Counted from the stretch's first letter, positions 11,951-23,970 are shown. The stretch is 64,000 bases of DNA from Chaunax sp. Z400 (GCA_037577475.1 CM075197.1:18240650-18304649); one strand, 5' to 3'. The notes: generated by a model from the sequence alone, not told the origin. Translations and numbers: made by a program.

Positions 11951-12600
11951 CCAGTTTTGCTGCTTGACAAAGACAAAGCTGTGTACCATAAATATGAATA
12001 CAAAAGTTCTGTTGAGAGTAAACTGATACTTAAACTTTTCTAAATGACCCATTACTTTAATATGACATCATTGTCAGTAATAATAATAGTGGTGGTAAAT
12101 CAAAGTAATTTAATTGCAGTTAAAGCTACAGATGGTAAGACTGAGACGAGAACGGACTTGGCTTGCCCCAGCTGACAGATGACGTAACAGCGGTGCAGGC
12201 ACAACACAGACACACAGTGCAGTTTGGTTCAGTTGGTAGAGCAGGCACATTATGTGTGGGGCTTCCCCCTCTGGTGACAGACTCGAGTTTGATTCCACCT
12301 TTGGTCATTTGCAACATGTCTTCCCTCTCTCTCCCAATATATTTTAGGGAATAGATAATGGAAGTGGACACACAATTTAAGTCATCACTTTGCTGTGTTT
12401 TGGTAATGATGAAGGCAGAACGAAAGAAAGAGAGAGGAAGAAGAGTGGCAGAAAAAAATAGAGAGAGTTAAGTGTCTGGCCAGGGCTCTCTTCTGCATCT
12501 GCCAAAAGCAGAAAGGACAACTGGCGAAAAATGAAAATGCACAGTAAGCTCTTAATACCACTGCCACACCTTAGGGTATGAGAATAGATGACTATAATAC
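11950..12600. repeat. Duplicated 5' flank of gene B (other copy about 21230-21650)
   Basis: Nearly identical to the 5' flank of gene D, from AAGTACATGAACCAGTTTTGCTGC to the end of the SINE at 12350. This shows that the duplication unit carries over 600 bp of upstream DNA with the gene. Confidence 0.8.
12221..12350 (+). mobile_element. tRNA-derived SINE
   Basis: A-box-like TGGTTCAGTTGG at 12225-12236 and B-box-like GAGTTTGATTCC at 12285-12296 (RNA polymerase III internal promoter), followed by ATTTGCAACATGTCTTCC and a CT-rich tail. No tRNA cloverleaf closes, so this is a SINE and not a tRNA gene. Duplicated with its flanks at 21507-21640. Confidence 0.7.
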
Positions 12601-13150
12601 GAATACGAATACGGAAACTTTATTATCCACAATGTGGAAAATTGCCTTCAGTTTCACCATAAAAGCATGTTGTAAAAACACAGTACACTGTTATGTTTGC
12701 ACTTTGTAAGAATCACGGACACAGATGCGTTTTAACATGGATACTCCATCTTTATTTTTCTACTTCTTCTCCTCCTCATTCTACTCTTCGTCACTACTCA
12801 CTCATTATCCAACAGCACCCCCCATTGACCTGACGTTCAACCAGCTCCCCATAACTACATGTGAAAGCAGTACAATATAGTCTGAACACAACATACACAC
12901 AACCGTACTTTGTCACAGCATACACATTCATAAAAAATGCAATTCACTAAATGACACTACACCCATCAACTCAGCATACACATTTGTAATAAGTAAAATA
13001 CAACACACAACACATGTCATATTAACCTGCAGCAAAGTCAGGAGCACTACTCTGAGTCCTAGTCTACTGCGTCCTAATTTCATTCATTGCTTTGATAGCA
13101 TTTGGAACGAAGGATTTCTTCTAGATATTTCTATTTGCCATCGATGATCT
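12595..13150 (-). mobile_element. Degraded LINE 3' end, reverse orientation
   Basis: GAATAC repeats followed by GGAAACTTTATTATCCACAATG are the reverse complement of a LINE 3' end with its simple-repeat tail. About 400 bp further, the - strand reads a KKSFVPNAIKAMN-like ending, the usual C-terminus of such polyproteins, interrupted by stops. The middle (12720-13000) is unrecognised. Confidence 0.45.
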
Positions 13151-13374
13151 ACAACGATCATCATGAATCTTTTGTTTTAGATTTTGGATCACTGTTTGTC
13201 TTTGTTTGCCTCTTTTGGACTGCTCTCTCGTTTTGACTCTTGTAAGATTGAGAACTGAAATGGCTGAAATACAGATTCTCTGTGTCTCATGTCTGCAATT
13301 TGGTCCCCTACTCTGAACGGCTATCAGGCAATGAGCACAACACTTGTCAAGACATGAACATGTGTCACCTTTGT

Positions 13375-13907
13375 TTAACCCTCCTGTTGTGTTTATTTCC
13401 TGTTTACTAGTTTGGTGTTCCCGGTCAAAAATGGCCGCTCCATTTTAGTAGATGATAAATTCATAATAATACATATATTATCACCTAATGTGGTGTTGCA
13501 TCTGTCTGTCAGCTCAAGTTCTTGTGAACAATACAAGTACCGAACCTCCATTTGCTATTTATGGCCTGTAGGCCTCATTGACCTGAGATCATATCACTTG
13601 GCCATCGTGCTGCCAAAGAATGAACTGTGTGCAAAGCCTCTATTGGGGACAGGTCCCCGTGGTGGTTGCCATGGAACCAAAAAAGGGCCATTTCTAATGA
13701 CCAGTCCTTTTTGACGGGGAACACCAGGGGGTGTACACATGTTCAATAAAACACCCAAAATTTTATATAAATTCTCAAGTTTTATTTTGTGTGTTCAGAT
13801 TGCATATGTAGACAAATTCATGGAACAAACAGATGAAATGAACTACATTTTATTAAGAGAAAACTTGTACATTGGTAAGATTTGACCGGAACACAACAGA
13901 AGGTTTA
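13375..13907 (+). mobile_element. Non-autonomous DNA transposon, piggyBac-like ends, copy 1
   Basis: Left end TTAACCCTCCTGTTGTG; right end CACAACAGAAGGTTTA is its near-perfect inverse, with TTAA-like flanks. The sub-terminal GTTCCCGGTCAAA and TTTGACCGGAACAC are also inverse of each other. No transposase is encoded. The class assignment rests on the TTAA and CCC start only. The copy at 17811-18218 has the same flanking sequence and so arose by segmental duplication. Confidence 0.55.
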
Positions 13908-14074
13908 TTACAACAAAATGTTTGAGTTTTGAGTATAATTTGCCCCGTTAAGAACTAAAGCTGTTATTGTCAGTAAGACATATTTTCATACTTTAATCAC
14001 AGATTTTGTGTCTTGAAACAAAGAGAAAGTCCGCTCCCACAATGACATTAAGGCACGAAACAATACACAAGGAG
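13908..14074. other. 3' flank of gene C
   Basis: Short non-coding link between the MITE and the last exon of gene C. The sequence is shared with 18215-18406 (3' flank of gene D). Confidence 0.5.
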
Positions 14075-16627
14075 TTACAACACTCTTTGTAAGTGCCGAC
14101 TGACAGCACACAGCTCATGCGGAGAAGTGGAAAGTGATAAGCCTACAACCGGTGTGAGATCCAGTTCATCCTCTGTAACTCCAGGTGGAGGAGTGAAATG
14201 AAATCGCTGAAGGAGGGAGGTGAAGAAGAGAAAGAGCTCCATTCTGGCCAGACTTTCTCCAAGACAGGCCCTACGACCTGCAAGGACAAAGACTTGTAAC
14301 AAAATAAACTGGATCATATCTAAGAATTTAATCTGATGAAGTTGTTGTACCTGCAGAAAAGGGCATGAAGGCATCTCTTCTGATAAATTTACCCTCCTTA
14401 TCCAGGAAGTGTGAAGGGTGGAAAGTGTGTGGGCTCTCCCATTCGCTCTCATCATACAGGACAGATGTAAGCAGAGGAAAAACCGAAGTCCCCTGGAAGC
14501 AAAGGAACAAAGTGGGATGTATTTATAGAATCGTGGAATGAAAGCACTTCTCTCAGTTTATATCATATGTGTCAATTTGGATTGTCATGGCCAACTGACC
14601 TTTTTGATAAAGTAGCCCTGGAAGGTGACGTCTTGACTAGTCTTGTGAGGAACAGACATGGGTGAAATGTTGGCGAATCTCTGTGACTCATGGATGACAG
14701 CGTCAGTGTAGGGCAGGTTCTTCCTGTCCTCTACTCTGACCTGACGGCTTCCGACCACCCTGCTCAGCTCATCCTGGACCTGGTCTAGATGCAGGTCAAA
14801 ATGGAATACAGTCTGATAAATATGCAACACTGCTCTAACCCAAATTCCTTGTGAGAACTGTTCACTCAAACAAGCATATGCTTTTTCACCTTGTATATGA
14901 GGGTATTTTGCCATGAAAAGGAGACACCACTGAAGTGTATTTGCAGTGGTGTCAGCTCCAGCTGCAAACAGATTCATCACACTATAGACCAGGTTGTCAT
15001 CATGATATTGAGAATCCTTGATTTCAGATTCCTAGTATGAAATATAAAAGTGAGGAAATGATTAATGGATTGGTACGATCAACTTTGGAGAGGATTAATT
15101 GGAGTTGGAACACCTCACCTCCAGTTTTGATTTATGCATCAGGAATGCATCAATAAAACATCTGCACATCTCAGGGTTCAGAGTCTCCTTCAGATCTGCT
15201 ATGATGGCCTTCATTTCCTCTTTGTTTTCCTCTATATTCTTCATTATATTCCTCCAGTTCTTAAGAAAAGGGCCAAGCCAAGGAAGCATGTTGTATATCT
15301 GTAATAGAGTACAATACAAATGGCTTAATTATTGTAGGATTTAACATAACAACTGTGAGAGCCATGAAGTCTTGAGCCCCTGCCGATGTCATTTAAACAA
15401 TGCCTTAATTAAATGGTGCAAATTAATAGGAATAAAGAGGAGAAAGAGTTCAGTTGGTACCAAACAATGTGATTGTAATTTTGTACTGGAGACATATTTA
15501 CTCATAACACAGCTGAACATGCAAAAATGTAAAATTACTCTTCTACTTATTCAAGTCATAAAATACACAACATTGTAAAATGTATCTTTGATGATTACAT
15601 CATTCTGTACCTGAATGGAAGGGGACCCAATCAGATAGATGGTCTCATGGTCTCGTTCAACCATAGCTTGGAAGACAGGATCTGTGTATTCAAACCTTCT
15701 TCCAAACACAAGCGCTGATATGATATTTGAAGCAGCATAAGTCATCATCTGGCTGTTGTTGAAGGCTTTACCTGAGAGAAAAAGAATGATGGACATGAGT
15801 TAGATGGAATATATAAAGCATTTGAAGGAAAGTGCATTAGCTCAGGTAATGTTACCTTCATATTGTTCAAAACATTTAATGAGGCAGTGACATTCCTCGA
15901 TGATATTTTCTTCGGTAATACTCTTGCCCATCCCAAAATCCCTCAGTGTAGACATAGCAAAACGCCTCATTTCTTTCCATGTGTTGCCATTGCTTAATAC
16001 GATGCCTATAAACAAAAGTGGTTGGTTTATTTAGATTAGAAAAAAAAACAAGTTACCAAAAAGTCCTAAAATGATTTCTTACCATATCCTTTGGTGATGT
16101 CATAGAATAAAGGATTGATGTCTCTTTCTCCAAACTCCTCAGCATGATAGACCAGAGCCTGTTTGACTGTCTTGTATCCTGCAAGCACTACCACCTTCTT
16201 TAGTCCAAAGTAGACTGTGAACACTGGTCCATATGTTTTGGACAGCTGAAAAGATGGAGGCAGGTACATTTAAGACTCACAGTCCAAGATTTGAAACAAA
16301 TTTTACTGTAATGTTCTGAAAACATCGTATATGCAAGTAGTATAACTATCAAAACAAAAATTTGATTTTTTTTTTCTATTCAAGCGATGGAAAAAATAAC
16401 CTTGTTTAAGTCAAAAACACATTTCTTACATTTAGAAGAGAGATGTCGAGTCTCTTCAGATCCACCTGAAGCAAGTTACCAAGAAGAGGTAGAGGTTTAG
16501 GTCCTGGAGGCTCTCTTCTCTTTTCTTGGGAGCTGAAGCTGGAGTAAAAAAGGTGCAGGACCAGCAGGACCACAATGACCACCAGCAGAGAGACTGAGGT
16601 GGAGGACTGGAAAAGATCTTCAAACAT
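14075..16627 (-). CDS. CYP2K gene C, complete P450 with stop-loss extension (507 aa)
   Basis: ER-anchored haem monooxygenase. Exons in transcript order: 16430-16627, 16083-16245, 15856-16005, 15611-15771, 15119-15298, 14890-15031, 14600-14784, 14351-14492, 14075-14277. All introns are GT-AG and short (about 80-310 bp). Signal anchor, PPGP hinge, WKEMR, I-helix AGADTT, ExxR (ESQR) and haem loop FSAGRRACLG are all intact. The usual stop after ...CAVSRH is TTA (Leu) in place of TGA, so translation runs on for LQRVL to a TAA at 14075-14077. Exons 4-8 are nearly identical to gene D, while exons 2-3 match gene B, suggesting gene conversion. The start is the only ATG in frame. Its neighbours B and D lie about 2.4 and 1.8 kb away on the same strand. 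Confidence 0.9.
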
Positions 16628-16920
16628 GATCACCTGGAAGCTGACTGCTTTCAGGAACACAAACCTTCAAAGTGAACAGTTGTCCTTACAGTGACATGAT
16701 ATTCAGCAGTGAAATGAAGCAATAACTGCAGGTTGTGAAAGCAGCAGAAAACTGCTATCGTCACAGCCCCTTAATGGGTGTGTTTGTTTACCACAGTCCC
16801 ACCTTCTTTTTTTCAAAAACATTTACTGTGATCTGATTTGATAAATCAGATATTAGAAAATGTACTCATAGTGCAAACCAGACACCTTCCTCTTGACCTT
16901 ATTTACCCCCACTTCTTGAA
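16628..16920 (-). promoter_or_regulatory. Promoter region of CYP2K gene C with FOXA-like site
   Basis: About 290 bp upstream of the ATG, shared with the other CYP2K copies. 16781-16791 reads TGTTTGTTTAC (GTAAACAAACA on the gene strand), a match to the FOXA/HNF3 core. Further upstream is TAAATAAGGTCAAGAGG, containing an AGGTCA half-site. FOXA and nuclear receptors commonly drive liver P450 genes; binding here is inferred only. Confidence 0.4.
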
Positions 16921-16979
16921 GTCATGACACAAAGTCTAATCTCCTGCCCTGATATTTTGATTTTTTATTCAATCAATAT

Positions 16980-17060
16980 ATTTGCTTGACAGGAAAGCTG
17001 TGTGCATACAAGAATATATATATATATATGTATATATATATACTGTATATTCATTTATAA
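16980..17060. repeat. AT/GTAT microsatellite
   Basis: Alternating TA units with GTA interruptions between about 17010 and 17050. Confidence 0.7.
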
Positions 17061-17810
17061 AAAAAAGAAAAGCACCCAAGGAAAAAGGGCACTTTCTCTT
17101 GAGGAAGAAAAAGGGCAGGTGGTCAAGCCCCCTTTGATGTCTATGTGTGCACGTGCCAGTCCTCAGATCATTTTCAGGTCAACTTTTCTGAGAGCCACGT
17201 ACGTGCTGCACAAAAAAATAGACAAGATCGCAAACCCCTAGACGAGGCGCTTCTCAGGTTGCTGCTCTAGACATGGTTGCTGTGATGAAATGTTTTTCTT
17301 CCCACCTGTGTGTCTCTGTTGTTTCACCTGTCACTGATTCGTCTTCTGAGTTTTCACTTCATGTTCATTCTCTGTTTCTGTGCATGTTCTTTCCCTCTAC
17401 TGTATGTTTCTTGTTTCTTTTTGTCACTCACCTGTCTTCCCCTTTAAGGCCTCCTATTTATATAATTGTCTACCTGTGTATCAAACCTGTTCTGCCTGTT
17501 TTGGAGCATTGCCTCTGACCATTGATATGAATCTTTTGTTTTAGATTTTGCATCACTGTTTGACTTTGTTTGCCTCTTTTGGACTGCTCTCTCGTTTTGA
17601 CTCTTGTAAGATTGAGAACTGAAATGCCTGAAATACAGATTCTCTGTGTCTAATGTCTGCGATTGGGTCCTCTACTCTGAACGGCTCTCATAAGCGTAAC
17701 AATGCATGAGGTTACACGACACACACATGTGTCTAATTCAGTCTGTCTGTCCAAGTCATCAGGCAATGAGCACAACACTTGTCAAGACATGAACATGTGT
17801 CACTTTTTGT
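17061..17810. other. Intergenic region between genes C and D
   Basis: No gene. The block 17160-17600 (CCTCAGATCATTTTCAGGTC ... TTTTGGACTGCTCTCTC) also occurs at 22090-22600, and parts at 13170-13330, so it is a duplicated intergenic segment. Confidence 0.5.
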
Positions 17811-18218
17811 TTAACCCTCCTTTTGTGTTTATTTCCTGTTTACTAGTTTGGTGTTCCTGGTCAAAATGACCGCTCCATTTTAGTAGATGATAAATTCATA
17901 ATAATACATATATTATCACCTAATGTGGTGTTGCATCTGTCTGTCAGCTCAAGTTCTTGTGAACAATACAAGTATTGAACTTCCATTTGCTGTTTATGGC
18001 CTGTAGGCCTCATTGACCTGAGATCATATCACTTGGCCATCTTGCTGCCAAAGAATGAACTGTGTGCAAGGCTTCTAAAAAGATTTATGTACCAGAACTA
18101 CGAGAAAGTCGTATATTATTGAAACAATATTGCAGTTGCTTTTGACAATTGCCAACAGGGGATACATTTTTATGAGAGTAAATCGGTCAGATTTGACTGG
18201 AATACAACAGAAGGTTTA
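17811..18218 (+). mobile_element. Non-autonomous DNA transposon, piggyBac-like ends, copy 2
   Basis: Same ends as the copy at 13375-13907 (TTAACCCTCCTTTTGTG and ACAACAGAAGGTTTAA), with an internal deletion of roughly 100 bp. Shared flanks on both sides show a segmental duplication, not an independent insertion. Confidence 0.55.
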
Positions 18219-18406
18219 ATACAACAAAATGTTTGAGTTTATATCAAGAGTATAATTTACCCTGTTAAGAACTAAAGTTGTTATTGTCAGTAAGACACTT
18301 TTTCATACTTTAAACACATATTTTCAGTCTTGAATAAAAGAGAATGTCCGCTCCCACAATAGCATTAAGGCACGAAACACGACACAAGGAGTTACAGGCC
18401 TCTTTG

Positions 18407-20922
18407 TCAGTGGCGACTGACAGCACACAGCTCATGCGGAGAAGTGGAAAGTGATAAGCCTACAACCGGTGTGAGATCCAGTTCATCCTCTGTAACTCCA
18501 GGTGGAGGAGTGAAATGAAATCGCTGAAGGAGGGAGGTGAAGAAGAGAAAGAGCTCCATTCTGGCCAGACTCTCTCCAAGACAGGCCCTACGACCTGCAA
18601 GGACAAAGACTTGTAACAAAATAAACTGGATCATATCTAAGAATTTAATCTGATGAAGTTGTTGTAACCTGCAGAAAAGGGCATGAAGGCATCTCTTCTG
18701 GTAAATTTACCCTCCTTATCCAGGAAGTGTGAAGGGTGGAAAGTGTGTGGGCTCTCCCATTCGCTCTCATCATACAGGACAGATGTAAGCAGAGGAAAAA
18801 CAGTAGTCCCCTGGAAGCAAAGGAACAAAGTGGGATGTATTTATAGAATCTTGGAATGAAAGCACTTCTCTCAGTTTATATCATATGTATCAATTTGGAT
18901 TGTCATGGCCAACTGACCTTTTTGATAAAGTAGTCCTTGAAGGTGACGTCTTGACTAGTTTTGTGAGGAATAGACATGGGTGAAATGTTGGCAAATCTCT
19001 GTGACTCATGGATGACAGCGTCAGTGTAGGGCAGGTTCTTCCTGTCCTCTACTCGGACCTGACGGCTTCCGACCACCCTGCTCAGCTCCTCCTGGACCTG
19101 GTCTAGATGCAGGTCAAAATGGAATACAGTCTGATAAATATGCAACACTGCTTTAACCCAAATTCCTTGTGAGAACTGTTCATTCAAACAAGCATATGTT
19201 TTTTCACCTTGTATATGAGGGTACTTTGCCATGAAAAGGAGACACCACTGAAGAGTATTTGCTGTCGTGTCAGTTCCAGCTGCAAACAGATTCATCACAC
19301 TATGGACCAGGTTTTCATCATGATATTGAGAATCCTTGATTTCAGACTCCTAGTATGAAATATAAAAATGAGGAAATGATCAATGGATTGATATGATCAA
19401 CCTTGGAGAGGATTAATTGGAGTTGGGACACCTCACCTCCAGTTTTGATTTATGCATCAGGAATGCATCAATAAAACATCTGCACATCTCAGGGTTCAGA
19501 GTCTCCTTCAGCTCTGCTATGATGGCCTTCATTTCCTCTTTGTTTTCCTCTATATTCTTCATTATATTCCTCCAGTTCTTAAGAAAAGGGCCAAGCCAAG
19601 GAAGCATGTTGTATATCTGTAATAGAGTACAATACAAACGGCTTAATTATTGTAGGAATTAACATAACAACTGTGAGAGCCATGAAGTCTCGTGCCCCTG
19701 CTGCCATCATTTATACAATGCCTTAATTAAATGGTGTAAATTAATAGGAATAGAGAGGAGAAACAGTTCAGTTGGTACCAAACAATGTGATTGTAATTTT
19801 GTACTGGAGACATATTTACTCATAACACAGCTGAACATGCAAAAATGTAAAATTACTCATCTACTTATGCAAGTCATAAAATACACAACATTGTAAAATG
19901 TATCTTTGATGATTACATCATTCTGCACCTGAATGGAAGGGGACCCAATCAGATAGATGGTCTCATGGTCTCGTTCAACCATAGCTTGGAAGACAGGATC
20001 TGTGTATTCAAACCTTCTTCCAAACACAAGCGCTGATATGATATTTGAAGCAGCATAAGTCATCATCTGGCTGTTGTTGAAGGCTTTACCTGAGAGAAGA
20101 ATAATGATGGACATGAGTTAGATGGAATATATAAAGCATTTGAAGGAAAGTGCATTAGCTCAGATAATGTTACCTTCATATTGTTCAAAACATTTAATGA
20201 GGTAGTGACATTCCTCAATGATTTTTTCCTCTGTAATGTTTTTGCCCATCCCAAAATCCCTCAGTGTAGACAGAGCAAAACGTCTCATTTCTTTCCATGT
20301 GTTGCCATTGGTAAATGCTATGCCTGGAAACAAAGGTGGTTGGTTTATTTAGATTAGAACAAAAACAAGTTACTAAAAAAAAATTAATGTTTTCTTACCA
20401 TATCCTTTGGTGAGGTAATAGAATAAAGGAGTGATGTCTCTTTCTCCAAACTCCTCAGCATGATAGACCAGAGCCTGTTTGACGGTCTTGTATCCTGCAA
20501 GCACTACCACCTTCTTTAGTCCAAAGTAGACTGTGAACACTGGTCCATATGTTTTGGACAGCTGAAAAGATGGAGGTAGGTACATTTAAGACTCACAGTT
20601 TTCTGAAATGTTCTGGAAACATCGTATATGCAAGTAATATAACCACCTAAATAAAAATTAGATTTTTTTCTATTCAAGCGATGGAAAAAAATAACTTTCT
20701 TAAAGACAAAAACACATTTCTTACATTTAGGAGAGAGATGTCGAGTCTCTTCAGATCCACCTGAAGCAAGTTACCAAGAAGGGGTAGAGGTTTAGGTCCT
20801 GGAGGCTCTCTTCTCTTTTCTTGGGAGCTGAAGCTGGAGTAAAAAAGGTGCAGGACCAGCAGGACCACAATGACCACCAGCAGAGAGACTGAGGTGGAGG
20901 ACTGGAAAAGATCTTCAAACAT
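18407..20922 (-). CDS. CYP2K gene D, complete nine-exon P450 (502 aa)
   Basis: ER-anchored haem monooxygenase. Exons in transcript order: 20725-20922, 20399-20561, 20174-20323, 19929-20089, 19437-19616, 19208-19349, 18918-19102, 18669-18810, 18407-18594. All introns are GT-AG; total 1509 bp with TGA at 18407-18409. Motifs: signal anchor with LLVVIVVLLVLHLF, PPGP hinge, WKEMR, AGTDTT, ESQR and the haem loop FSAGRRACLG. The exon 8 donor is GTTACA where B, C and F have GTACAA; gene E shares the change. The end of exon 2 reads FYYLTKGYG where B and C have FYDITKGYG, and exon 3 (KNITEEKIIEECH) is closer to F. The start is the only in-frame ATG. Confidence 0.9.
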
Positions 20923-21200
20923 GATCACCTGGAAGCTGACTGCTTTCAGGAACACAAACCTTCAAAGTGAACAGTTGTCCTTACAGTGACATGATATTCA
21001 GCAGTGAAATGAAGCAATAACTGCAGGTTGTTAAAACAGCAGAAAACTGCTATCGTCACAGCCCCTTAATGGGTGTGTTTGTTTACCACAGTCCCACCTT
21101 CTTCTTTTTTCAAAAACATTCACTGTGATCTGATGTGATTAATAAGATATTAGAAAATATACTCATAGTGCAAACCAGACACCTTCCTCTTGACCTTATT
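20923..21200 (-). promoter_or_regulatory. Promoter region of CYP2K gene D with FOXA-like site
   Basis: Same layout as gene C: 21076-21086 reads TGTTTGTTTAC (FOXA-like on the gene strand), with the AAGGTCAAGAGG nuclear-receptor-type half-site near 21190. Confidence 0.4.
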
Positions 21201-21654
21201 TAACCCCACTTCTTGAAGTCATGAAAGTACATGAACCAGTTTTGCTGCTCGACAAAGACAAAGCTGTGTACCATAAATATGAATACAAAAGTTCTGTTGA
21301 GAGTAAACTGATACTTAAATCTTTTCTAAATGACCCATTACTTTAATATGACATCATTGTCAGTAATAACATTAGTGGTGGTAAATCAAAGTAATTTAAA
21401 TGCAGTTAAAGCTACAGATGGTAAGACTGAGACGAGAACGGACTTGGCTTGCCCCAGCTGACAGATGACGTAACAGCGGTGCAGGCACAACACAGACACA
21501 CAGTGCAGTTTGGTTCAGTTGGTAGAGCAGGCACATTATGTGTGGGGCTTCCCCCTCTGGTGACAGACTCGAGTTTGATTCCACCTTTGGTCATTTGCAA
21601 CATGTCTTCCCTCTCTCTCCCACTATATTTTAGGGAATAGATGATGGAGGTGGA
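21201..21654. repeat. Duplicated 5' flank of gene D (other copy 11930-12360)
   Basis: Close copy of the gene B upstream flank, including the SINE. No gene. Confidence 0.75.
21507..21640 (+). mobile_element. tRNA-derived SINE
   Basis: A-box-like TGGTTCAGTTGG at 21511-21522, B-box-like GAGTTTGATTCC at 21571-21582, then the same tail as at 12221-12350. Confidence 0.7.
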
Positions 21655-23119
21655 CGACAGGTGACAGCAGGACAGTGTGGCTGGAGGTGGGAATGAGACA
21701 GAAAGTAGTTTGAACATAATTACTACACATCTGTGGTGTCTCCAGCTGTTTATGTACTTTTGGAGAATATTCATGCCTCGAGGGAGACTTTGTGACAATT
21801 TTATTGTTAAGAATGCTATGAAAAAGTGAGTCGATGCTTCATCAAGGCTAGCATGTGGTATAACTTTGACTACCACACAGGTCTCCTGCACAAATCCCAT
21901 TAGCCTGGTGAGAGATGGGGTCAAATCTGAAGGAGACTTTATGATGTACAAACTGTGGACATGTGTGTTGTACATAATGTATGTAATGACATGTAACAAA
22001 TCTAAATATGTGAAAGATGTAATAATTATTTCATTCAACTCCTGAGTCAGGGTACTGGCCCCTTTGGTCCAATTCAGGCACTAGATGTGAGTATCCTCAG
22101 ATCATTTTCAGGTCAACTTTTCTGAGAGCCACGTACGTGATGCACAAAAAATAGACAAGATCGCAAACCCCTAGACGAGGCACTGCTCAGGTTGCTGCTC
22201 TAGACACGGTTGCTGTGATGAAATGCTCATGGTCATTTTGGTTTAGTCTGCTGTTTCGTGTTAATTTTGAACGTTTATATCCACATGCTGTGTTTTTTTT
22301 CTTTCCACTTCCTGTTTGTCTCTGTTGTTTCACCTGTCACTGATTCGTCTTCTGAGTTTTCATTTCATGTTCATTCTCTGTTTCTGTGCATGTTCTTTCC
22401 CTCTACTGTATGTTTCTTGTTTCTTTTAGTCCCTCACCTATCTTCCCCTTTAAGGCCTACTATTTATCTACTTGTCTACCTGTGTATCGAACCTGTTCTG
22501 TCTGTTTTTGGACATTGCCTCTGACCACTGATATGAATCTTTTGTTTTGGGTTTTGGAGCATTAACCTTGTTTGTCTCTTTTGAACAGCTCTCCTATTTT
22601 TAATCTTTCCCATAAGACTGAGAATTGATATTAACAACCAGAATTACACATTCTCTGTGTCTCATGTCTGCAATTGGTTCCTCTACTCTGAGCAGTTCTA
22701 GTAAACGCAACAGTGCAGAAGGTGACACGACACACATGTTGCTCATTCAGTCTGTATGTCCCAGTCATCAGGCAACAAACACAATACTTGTCAAGGCATG
22801 AACATGGGTCACCTTTTTGTTGTTTAAATGTTTGTATTTTTTATCATGTGTACAATTTACTCTGTTAACAATACATTTTTATCATCAGTAAGACATGTTT
22901 TCATACTATAATCACATATTTTGTGTTTTTTTAGCCTTTAATGGACAGGAGCAGCCGAAGAGGTGATGGGAAATGCAGGCGAGAGAGAGTGTGGGGGGGG
23001 GGAGACATGCGGCAAAGAGCTACCAGTGGAATCAAACCTGTCCCAGCTAAAAACAGAAACCCACTCCCACAGTGCCATTAAGGCCCAAAACAATACTCAA
23101 GGAGATCCAACACTCTTTT
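21655..23119. repeat. Duplicated 3' flank of gene E (other copy 4325-5384)
   Basis: Matches the gene B 3' flank block for block, but keeps about 400 bp (22165-22580) that the B copy has lost. The retained part also resembles 17220-17600. It contains a reverse SINE fragment at 22940-23040. No gene was recognised; the long - strand frame at 21412-22038 is not supported. Confidence 0.75.
22940..23040 (-). mobile_element. tRNA-derived SINE fragment, reverse orientation
   Basis: Duplicate of the fragment at 5203-5302: B-box-like GGTTTGATTCC on the - strand, CT-rich body, and a shorter poly-G run. Confidence 0.55.
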
Positions 23120-23970
23120 TCAGTGGCGACTGACAGCACACAGCTCATGAGGAGAAGGGGAGAGTGTAAAGCCCACAGCTGGTGTGAGATCCAGTTCATC
23201 CTCTGTAACTCCAGGTGGAGGAGTGAAATGAAATCGCTGAAGGAGGGAGGTGAAGAAGAGAAAGAGCTCCATTCTGGCCAGACTTTCTCCAAGACAGGCC
23301 CTACGACCTGCAAGGACAAAGACTTAACAGACGTAACAAAATAAACTGGATCATATCTAAGAATTTAATCTGATGAAGTTGTTGTAACCTGCAGAAAAGG
23401 GCATGAAGGCATCCCTTCTGGTAAATTTACCCTCCTTATCCAGGAAGTGTGAAGGGTTGAAAGTGTGTGGGCTCTCCCATTCGCTCTCATCATACAGGAC
23501 AGATGTAAGCAGAGGAAAAACAGAAGTCCCCTGTCAGCAAAGGAACAAAGTGGGATGTATTTTATAAAATCTTGGAATGAAAGCACTTCTCTCAGTTTAT
23601 ATCATATGTGTCAATTTGGATTGTCATGGCCAACTGACCTTTTTGATAAAGTAGTCCTTGAAGGTGACGTCTTGACTAGTCTTGTGAGGAATAGACATGG
23701 GTGCAATGTTGGCAAATCTCTGTGACTCATGGATGACAGCGTCAGTGTAGGGCAGGTTCTTCCTGTCCTCTACTCTGACCTGACGGCTTCCGACCACCCT
23801 GCTCAGCTCATCCTGGACCTGGTCTAGATGCAGGTCAAAATGGAATACAGTCTGATAAATATGCAACACTGCTTTAACCCAAATTCCTTGTGAGAACTGT
23901 TCACTCAAACAAGCATATGTTTTTTCACCTTGTATATGAGGGTACTTTGCCATGAAAAGGAGACACCACC
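23120..23970 (-). pseudogene. CYP2K gene E, 3' remnant (exons 9, 8, 7 and part of 6)
   Basis: Only the C-terminal half of a CYP2K gene remains: truncated exon 6 (23929 to about 23969, ending at the WCLLFMAKYPHIQ segment), exon 7 (23639-23823), exon 8 (23389-23530) and exon 9 (23120-23307, normal TGA stop). Those exons are open and keep ExxR and the haem-cysteine loop. At about 23970-23985 the exon 6 sequence stops mid-exon and, after a few filler bases, continues as CYP2K promoter DNA (CAGAAAACTGCTATCGTCAC ...). Exons 1-5, the signal anchor and the I-helix AGTDTT are therefore deleted. The frame stays open across the junction but has no upstream ATG. A functional P450 is not possible from this copy. 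Confidence 0.85.

Noticed and set aside
21412..22038. 208-codon - strand frame
   Set aside because: It crosses a SINE and duplicated intergenic DNA, resembles no family and is broken in the duplicate copy at 4511-4711.
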